From positions 8,687,001-8,751,000 of the forward strand of contig NC_088326.1 in assembly GCF_910592395.1 (NCBI RefSeq): 64,000 nucleotides of DNA, in the 5' to 3' direction. Position numbers and translations under genes: made by a program. Positions within the stretch are counted from its first letter, which is position 1, and each line of letters begins with the position of its first letter. This document shows positions 57,053 through 64,000 of the stretch, in pieces. Below the pieces are notes generated by a model. The model was not told the origin of the DNA and did not search any database. It worked only from the letters and a program-made list of their open reading frames with translations. Source of the DNA: Lineus longissimus. Its lineage: Eukaryota; Nemertea; Pilidiophora; Heteronemertea; Lineidae.

Positions 57053-58807
57053 TCAACAATGTTCAATCAAACGCTCAGGTGGTTTTCTTGCACGTGCAGA
57101 TCTCCTCGGAGCTGGGGCTGGACTGGCAACAGCGGTGTTCTCAGGAACAGACAATGGAGCGGGTCCCGCAGGAGGTTCCACATGGCCTGGTGCCTGAACT
57201 TGAGCCAGACGCTCAGGTTGCACTAGAGGCATGCCTGGCATGAGATCTGGTTCTTCCTGTGCTTCCAATGTAAGTTCTCCACTGCGACGTAGGTGATCCA
57301 CGTGTACAAATCTACGTCGGCCACCAACCTCCACAACGTACGACTGTGGTCCTTGAATTTTGACCACATGACCTGGGAGCCGTTTCTCCCTTCCATTTCG
57401 GAAGTTGCGCACGCGCACAATCTCATTGAGGACAAAAGCCCATGCCTTGACACCACGGTTATCATGATTATTCACCATCTTGTTCTGTTTTTCTGTCACA
57501 GTCTTGTTCAGATCTGGACGTAGTAAGGAGAACCGTGTTCTCAACGGACGTTTGAAAACTAACACAGCGGAGGCTACCCCAGTCACAGTATGGGGTGTAG
57601 TGCGATATGTCAACAAGAAGTTATCAACGCGCTGCTGAGGGGTACGACGTTGCTCATGTCCTTTCTCCTCCGCCAGAAAATGCTTTTTGAACGCGGTCTT
57701 CGCTGATTTCACGATATTCTCCGCTGCTCCGTTTGACTGGGGATGATACGGCGGTACCAACTTATGCTGAATTCCGTTTCTGCGCATGAAGTCGGCAAAT
57801 TCATTCGCATTGAACTGGGGCCCGTTATCTGAAACCAAAATTTTAGGAAGACCTAGGTGCGCAAACCAACTACGAAATGTACAAATAGTTTTCTCAGAAG
57901 TAGTGCCCGTTTTCATCAACTCGATCTCTACCCACTTGCTGTATGAAACAATCAGCATGAAGTAATTCACACGCTCAACGAACCCAAAGTCAACATGGAC
58001 TATCTGCCAAAAGCTGGTTGGATATGGCCATGGAATCAGTGGGGCAGGGGCCGGCTCGTCTTTCATAGCCCGGCAAGCGTCACATGCATTCACCAAAGTC
58101 TCAATGTCCTGATCGAGTCCTGGAAACCACAAATACCCACGAGCCATAGCCTTCATCCTAACCACACCCCAGTGCTCATGGTGTAGTTCTGACAACAATC
58201 TTTGTCTATACAGAGGTATGACGATGCGCAACCCCCACAAGATGCATCCTTGATCTACAGATAGTTCCTCACGGCGGTTCCAATATGGCTGCAGACTACT
58301 GTCAGGTAGTTCTCTCGGCCAGCCATTCAGAACGTACAAGAACACACGCGACATAACCGGATCTTTCCGGGTTTCTTCAGCTATGTCCCTCGCAGCAACT
58401 AGCAGCTCATCTGCCATACTGAAATAATTCACCTGTCTCTCAACAGCTACACGTGCACCATCCACCGGAAACCTAGACAGCATGTCCGCATTTGCATTCT
58501 TGGCTGATCTGCGGTAGTGAATGGTGTAATTGTACGCCATCAAAATCAACGCCCATCGTTGTAAGCGCAACGCTGCAAGTGTGGGCACACCCGTGTGTGG
58601 CCCAAAGATCTTGGTCAGTGGCTCATGATCAGTGTAGAGTTCGACCTTCCGTCCGTAGATATACTTACGGAACTTGGTCACACCATACACGATTCCGAGC
58701 GCCTTCTTCTCAATCTGCGCGTACTTTTTCTCACTGTCCGATAGAGAACGTGATGCAAAAGCAATAGTACTCTCAATCACATCCTCGTCGCCAATATTAT
58801 GTACCAC
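57053..58807 (-). CDS. Gypsy polyprotein fragment: RNase H, H2C2 finger, integrase, C-terminal tail
   Basis: An uninterrupted 584-codon frame. About residues 10-120 are RNase H (SDSEKKYAQIEKKALG, TDHEPL, ADMLSR). About 205-250 is the H2C2 zinc finger (LHHEHW, CDACRAMKD). About 265-370 is the integrase core with the DDE triad (VHVDFGF, SDNGPQF, GAAENIVK). A basic C-terminal region follows (RNFRNGREKRLPG, RRSGELT). The first residues are LTR/primer-binding sequence read as protein. Gag, protease and the polymerase part are missing, so it is not an autonomous element, but the integrase portion is open and its catalytic residues are present. Whether it is expressed is unknown. A classic domesticated-gene signature (5' exon, lost LTRs) is not seen. 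Confidence 0.8.
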   Translation of the reverse strand: MVHNIGDEDVIESTIAFASRSLSDSEKKYAQIEKKALGIVYGVTKFRKYIYGRKVELYTDHEPLTKIFGPHTGVPTLAALRLQRWALILMAYNYTIHYRRSAKNANADMLSRFPVDGARVAVERQVNYFSMADELLVAARDIAEETRKDPVMSRVFLYVLNGWPRELPDSSLQPYWNRREELSVDQGCILWGLRIVIPLYRQRLLSELHHEHWGVVRMKAMARGYLWFPGLDQDIETLVNACDACRAMKDEPAPAPLIPWPYPTSFWQIVHVDFGFVERVNYFMLIVSYSKWVEIELMKTGTTSEKTICTFRSWFAHLGLPKILVSDNGPQFNANEFADFMRRNGIQHKLVPPYHPQSNGAAENIVKSAKTAFKKHFLAEEKGHEQRRTPQQRVDNFLLTYRTTPHTVTGVASAVLVFKRPLRTRFSLLRPDLNKTVTEKQNKMVNNHDNRGVKAWAFVLNEIVRVRNFRNGREKRLPGHVVKIQGPQSYVVEVGGRRRFVHVDHLRRSGELTLEAQEEPDLMPGMPLVQPERLAQVQAPGHVEPPAGPAPLSVPENTAVASPAPAPRRSARARKPPERLIEHC

Positions 58808-59394
58808 TCAACAGATATCTTCTGTACGGTGGCCCATAAAGGACATGCGTTTATTTTCAATATAATAGACATTTTTTTTTTTACAATGCGTTTTTTTCTC
58901 TCGAATTACAACCGCCGTCGGATTTATTTCTCACCGCCGAAAAAATAATTTCCACCGCCGGGTAAAAAATAATAATTCCCACCACCGCGGTGGAAATTAA
59001 TATCGACCACGGTGGAAATTAATATCGACCGCGGTGGAAATTAATATCCACCGCGGTGGAAATAATATCCACCGCGGGAGCTAATTCGTTATTGACACCG
59101 GGTGGATATTATTTCCACCGCGGTGGATATCATTATCCGACGGCGGTTGTAATTCGAGAGAAAAAAAACGCATTGTAAAAAGAAAAATTTTCTATTATGT
59201 TGAAAATAAACGCATGTCCTCTATGGGCCACCGTACTTCTGGGTATAATAACGTATTGATGAGACCATACTCGGGTTTACAAACTGGCTCTTAGCGCCAT
59301 GCTTACAGACTCCATAACGAAATTGTGCAGAACATTATCCGCGACTATCATGACGGTATACAGGGTGTGTCATATAAATGCCACAAACACCACA
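58795..59394 (-). repeat. 5' LTR of gypsy copy 2, split by a MITE
   Basis: The LTR parts 58795-58824 and 59236-59394 together match the 181-bp LTR of copy 1. Confidence 0.8.
58825..59235. mobile_element. 411-bp palindromic MITE with CCGCGGTGG core repeats
   Basis: The inverted ends begin TACGGTGGCCCATA, include GGACATGCGTTTATTTTC, and extend about 110 bp. CTTCTG flanks both sides (58819-58824 and 59236-59241) and is single in the intact LTR. The centre has tandem palindromic units of ACCGCGGTGGAAATTAATATC type. Confidence 0.85.
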
Positions 59395-59818
59395 CTCACC
59401 ATTTCAATCCGTCGTATGGACGACTTCTCTTCTCCGTCGTGACCCGATATTCTTATCTTAATTTGATTTTTGATATGCGAGTTTCTTTTTCCTCATCCAA
59501 GCCTACATGCACATGTACATGTGTGTGCATTTATTCCTTCGGTGTGTGATCTCGTGCTGGTGTGATCTCGCTCTGCAGCCGACTCCAGTGTATATTTTTG
59601 CCTTTAACTCGATCAATATCGGTTGTATATGGTCAGGAGACCAGATGCAACCGCCACTCGAGTGACATTTTTATTTCTTTGGCCGGTAGGCAACTTTTTT
59701 TAATGTCACATCGCAGCAAGACCGATATCAGCAGCAAGTCGTTGGGAGTAACTGGATCGGAGCGGTTCCCCGGGCTGTAAGCCAGAGCTCTTGACTCAGT
59801 CAAAACGAAGTGCTAGAC
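59395..59818 (+). repeat. 5' flank block of the G6 unit
   Basis: Begins with the CTCAC target duplication and CATTTCAATCCGTCG, then matches 49011-49429. Non-coding. Confidence 0.65.
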
Positions 59819-60548
59819 CAAAGGGGGTTCCACGGCGGCTCCAATGTAAGACACGTGTTTCACTCGACGTTTTATCGATATGAAATCACATGAACTACCT
59901 AAATAAACAATCACGCACTAATACCCCAAAGTGAAATCCACTAGTAGATGATTCAATTTAATAAATTTTCACAACAGTAAAAATTCATAGACTGTGATAA
60001 GTTTTCCGACATTTATCACGGTAGATGTTCGCAGCTTATCCAAATGTTGACATGGAGTGACCTTCACAATATGCGGTTGTTCTTAATGATATGAACGGAA
60101 AAGGGAATTTCCCAACCCTTCTCCCCAAAAATACGAACTACAGAGACAGAAACCACCATAGATCCCCTGAGATCTCGTCGTTTTCTTAACTTTTGAGCCC
60201 TATGAAGATGACCAATATTTTACCTACATAGGGATGGGTTCTGTACATAGTGTAGTGTAAGTTACATTAGGCGATCCGATTTACGGCCGCTTGAGAAATT
60301 GACAGAACTGCACGTCAATATTAATTTTTACAAAACTGATATCGTCTCATAATGTTTTGCGACAACTTTTTATTGAATCTGATTGCTTAAGGCTTACATA
60401 CCTGAAACAATAAACAACCAACAACGTAAATTTTAATCGCTTCGATGTGGACACAAGGGCCGTCACCATCTTTTTGATGGTGGTACGCCACATGCACAGC
60501 TATAATATGATTCACGGTCACGTGATGTGACGTCACCGTTGAACCTCC
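59819..60548. mobile_element. TIR element, relative of 2969-4192
   Basis: Left end CAAAGGGGGTTC, right end GAACCTCC. Flanking duplication GTGCTAGAC / GTGCAATAC has decayed. It lacks about 20 bp around GTGACGTCAC near its left end. Confidence 0.65.
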
Positions 60549-61631
60549 GTGCAATACCAAGAATATTAAAAATCATTCATAGAACCAAAATTATTAATCA
60601 TCACTTCGATTCGATTTAAGATGTACATGTAATGTACGTGTGGAGTTTTATAGTGTTTAGCCCCTTCCCCAATTGATCGATCGAAGCATCAAATTGGCCA
60701 ATCTGATGTCCGATAATCAGTGTTGTTTGAGAAATAGTTTCCAAAATAAAATATCCGACATCGTAAAGATATCGCAGGGGCCTATGTCAGTGACTCTTAC
60801 AAGAGTTTGTGGTGATATGCCCGTCGGTTAGGCAAAAACCACGCTAAACACAAACACATGTTTCTTGAAGTTTTTAATAAGAATTCAACATTTAAAAGGG
60901 AAACATTTCTTTTGGCTACCTGATACAAGCCGCTCGTAGATCGATATGTTTATTCGTAAAATATATCAATCGATAATATCCATGGCATTATTTTTCCAGC
61001 GCTTTTCTTTTATTGATACATTGGGTCTAGTAAATGGACAAAAATACATTTATTTCCCTTATCAATCAGTTTGGAGCACCGGTGAGAAATTGAGTTTATA
61101 TTATGGGTCATCTGTGGATCCACCTTTGAACGACGCTGATATTATGGCAAGTGCACGCACAAAAAAGGAACTCTTGCAATTTGTTTGATATATACAGGAC
61201 AAACCTGCAATGTTTTTCTCGCTATCTGCGTTGCAATTCGTTTTTGAAGAAACATATTACAAGGTATGAACACAAAGTTAGAGTTGGAAGACTCCAAAAA
61301 CACTATTAACGATATCAAACATTTCCCTTGACAGGTTGACATGTTCGATGCCACTGCCCGATTCTCCGCAATCTGGGAAATGTATTCTTCAGTGCGGCTT
61401 TGTTTCAGTTAAATACCTACCGTTCATGTTAACCTAGTGTCTGCACTTCAAAAACACTTATTTATCAGTTGGTCGTAAGATCATTGGACAGGTGTGATAT
61501 ATCTTAATTGCAGTTTGCCTGCAAAAATAGTTTTCAACGTGAACATGACAATGTTTAATTCCATAGTTCAATATCTGTCCAATTTCCAAAAAGTAAATTA
61601 TTTGAACCACAAGAATGTCCACTAGACAAGT
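60549..61631 (+). repeat. Unit sequence upstream of G6 exon 1
   Basis: Matches 50190-51276 and 4193-5083. The ACCATGG upstream ATG of G1 and G5 is ACCACAAG here. No gene. Confidence 0.55.
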
Positions 61632-61695
61632 ATGCTGTTTTTGCTGCTCTTCTTTGTTTTCTCCGCAATGGCCACTACTGTTAAAGGGGCCACCC
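61632..61695 (+). CDS. G6 exon 1, signal peptide
   Basis: 64 nt, MLFLLLFFVFSA, donor GTAAGT at 61696. Confidence 0.75.
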
Positions 61696-63838
61696 GTAAG
61701 TAATGTCGAATATTGACCCCTTTGGTACGTGTGGCACGCCTGGCTAACCACAGAGCTCAGAAGCTGACCGTATTGTCTATGTTGCCAATAACTCGCTTAC
61801 TGTCTGTCGTATGGACTCGAGACCAAGTGCATTCAAAAGAAACAAAATGTGCTCAACATTGTTCCTGACTCGACCCAAGTGATCATGAGGTGGAGTGTGT
61901 CAGAGATCATCTGCGCGGAGAGTAACATCAGCACAACGTAGTTAAACCCTGTGTACACTGTTAAAATTTTAGCAACATTTTTGGGGTTGCAACAAATGTT
62001 GGCAAAATGTCGCATAGTGTGTACGGAGGAAAATGCATGTTACAACATTTTTAATGTTGAAAAAATTTTGTTAGTCTTCAGCCAATCAGAATGGGATTGT
62101 GTCATGTGATCTTCCTAAAGTCAGGTGATTTGGACAATCCCCCCGAATGGATCAAGTTGATATATGGGGCACTACAATCAGACACAAAGTAGGACCAAAT
62201 GATTATATATGCATAGGAGAACTGCCCTTCTGGGACACAACGTAAAATGTCCTGTGATAGGAAATATAATGATGCCCCTCATAGGCCTTGTTCCCTCTCA
62301 CTCGGTTTTTCGAAGGCATTTTCTCCGCCTCTCAACAATGACAGCTAAAATTGATACAGTGGCACTCAAAACATTGCTTTTCTTCTAAAAATCATCCATT
62401 TTCCTTCATTAATCTCTTTTTTCACAAATATTTCATTGTATACATGGCTTGCACTCAAATGGCGGGGAAGTGTTTTTTTTGTGCTTTGAGGTGTGAATGC
62501 TAATGAATAACGCGTCTTCTACTAAATAAGAGCTGAAACGGTGTGAGCGAAAACGCCCGGGGTAATTAAGTCTCTACTGAGCGCATTCAGATTGACTTCG
62601 TGACGTATTCAGTTAGAGATATACTTCAGTGCTGAAGAATCTGGATGTTCCAAAGTTTCATCGAGCTGTTGACTTTGGGAGGTTCGATTTGTTTGATTTT
62701 TCATTTCATGATTGAACATTTATCAAAGTTGTTGGTGCATTCTAAAAGATTATTTCACGACACAAAGGATTCTTATCATTTGTACATTAAGGAAAGTTTA
62801 TTCTTTATCGATGGATCTAATCTAGATTTGCCACCTAATTGTTGCCTTCAACGCTGGCAGTCATAGCTCAGGATTCACCAATTCTTGTTCGAAACGGAGA
62901 GGCCATTCCTGCAGTTATTTTGAGAAAAGGCTTAGACGATAAAATGTCTTGTAACATTTCCTACACTAAGTCTCCAATGACCGCGTTCAGAAAGACTTGT
63001 AACTTTCTCCTGTACTAAGTCACCCCGGCTATTCAGACCTCTAAACTGATGGGCAATTCCCATCTTGACGAGCTGCCGATGCCATATTTCATATGCACCC
63101 AGCACCTAGCACCAATACAGAACCTGGAAATCCCCTTCAACGTCAAGAAATCGCCCGACCACGAAAGATTAATTCTCCCCTTCGGACCAAGAGATTGACA
63201 TCCTGCATATAACATTTGATTCAGTAATAGAGTAGATTTAGGCAAAAAGCATGTTCGCATTCAAATATAGATAAGGCTGCTTTGTTTACTTTTGAATCTG
63301 CACAATAGTCCGCGGTAATTTGAATTTGAATTTAGCAATCCCATCAAATATGCTGAATAAGGAATGAATGTTTTCCAAATCTTCCCTTACATGTAGATCC
63401 GAATACAAGAATTTAACTCACGATATACAATAGTTTCTTGAAGTACAAGACGATTTTATGAGACTTCATATAAAATTTTCCATTGGGTATACACAATGTA
63501 TATAAAAAATGGCTCGGGCAGAGCGTCGGAATGGCTGCAGTTGCCTGTCAGAAAGCAGATCTGATTAGCCAGGGTGTATAAAGTGCATTCGATCATTACA
63601 GATCTGTACCAGGCTGCTCCCGCTGGTATTACACATCGCCAGGGTGACTGTCCTGGGAATGATTTTTACCAGGCCAATCTTTATCGTGTGTCGTTTATCC
63701 TGTGCATTGCCCTGTGCAACAAATACCCAAAATGTCGAGCGTTCCAATATAGACATAACGTATGCGCAGTGAAATTGAAGTCCTGTGATATTGTCACGAA
63801 GCATTACAGTCCACCTCGCAATATGTATAAACGAATAG
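61632..63838 (+). CDS. G6: two-PAN/Apple-domain protein, partial (third exon beyond window)
   Basis: Exons 61632-61695 and 63602-63838 are present with GTAAGT, CATTACAG and GTAAGG borders and phase-1 ends. The window stops in intron 2, about 160 bp after the donor. The leader is MLFLLLFFVFSAMATTVKGA. Exon 2 is 237 nt, with an added Ala in LYQAAPAGITHRQ. It has GDCPGNDFYQANLYRV and KSCDIVTKHYSPPRNM, making it one of the more divergent copies. The intron-1 arrangement follows G1 closely (GTTGCAAC element, no large insertion). Expected to continue with an exon starting MSNRAIF-like about 500 bp past 63838. Confidence 0.7.
63602..63838 (+). CDS. G6 exon 2, first PAN/Apple-like domain
   Basis: 237 nt, phase 1 at both ends, six cysteines. 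Variable loop at 63670-63687 (QANLYR). Confidence 0.75.
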
Positions 63839-64000
63839 GTAAGGTCTTGATATAATTATATGTAAACAAGAAAATTCAGTCTGACATATTCTGATAATGT
63901 GACATATTCTAATAATGTCATATTAACGGTTTATTGTAAAATCTGCCGGGATAAAACATGATTTGACGTCGTTTTTCACAGCATGATGTGAAATTAAACG

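Larger units (their letters stand above)
56741..59394 (-). mobile_element. Ty3/gypsy-type element, copy 2 (3' end lost)
   Basis: Same internally deleted element as copy 1, minus strand. The 5' LTR is 58795-59394, enlarged by a 411-bp insertion, and is followed by the intact CTCAC duplication and the same unit sequence as in copy 1. The other end lacks the 3' LTR: unit sequence after G5 (CCCAGGACG) joins directly to internal TTAATCATAACG. Confidence 0.85.

Overview
This is a eukaryotic, almost certainly animal, window. It has spliced exons with GT/AG borders, LTR and non-LTR retrotransposons, a tRNA-derived SINE, pogo-like and other TIR elements and many short palindromic elements. There are no rRNA, tRNA or prokaryotic-style genes. 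CR1/L2-type LINE pieces, a PIF1-helicase/endonuclease fusion, frequent TACATGTA-type words and secreted PAN/Apple-domain proteins would suit a marine invertebrate such as a cephalochordate, mollusc, brachiopod or hemichordate. I cannot name the species.

The backbone is a degenerate tandem array of one several-kilobase unit. Each unit carries a small secreted gene in three exons: a 64-nt signal-peptide exon, a 234-237-nt exon for a first PAN/Apple-like domain, and a 251-nt exon for a second. Both introns are phase 1, so the middle exon is symmetric. Six copies can be placed: G1 (5084-7967, +), G2 (10842-14499, +), G3 (18905-20765, +, 5'-truncated, with a destroyed splice acceptor), G4 (39127-35891, minus strand), G5 (51277-56579, +) and G6 (61632 onward, +, last exon beyond the window). 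Predicted precursors are about 180 residues. A six-residue stretch in the first domain differs strongly between copies while the sequence on both sides is nearly invariant.

Region by region: 1-2340 is unit 5' flank; 2341-8680 the G1 unit; 8680-14640 the G2 unit; 14640-21100 the G3 unit, invaded by a CR1-like LINE tail, a Helitron/Helentron-type PIF1-endonuclease pseudogene and an LTR remnant; 21100-23170 another unit 5' flank. From 23170 to 35560 the array is interrupted by a gypsy integrase fragment, palindromic and foldback DNA (arms at 26062-26940 and 32728-33656), short TIR elements, a CR1/L2-like LINE remnant and a SINE. 35700-44560 is an inverted unit (G4) with a pogo-like element and a minisatellite-ended TIR element. 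45216-56740 is the G5 unit, carrying an internally deleted Ty3/gypsy element and a second pogo-like element. 56741-59394 is a second copy of the same gypsy element, and 59395-64000 is the G6 unit.

The mobile elements serve as breakpoint markers: shared insertion sites and shared junctions show that whole units were duplicated after being colonised. No protein function beyond secreted two-PAN-domain architecture is claimed.
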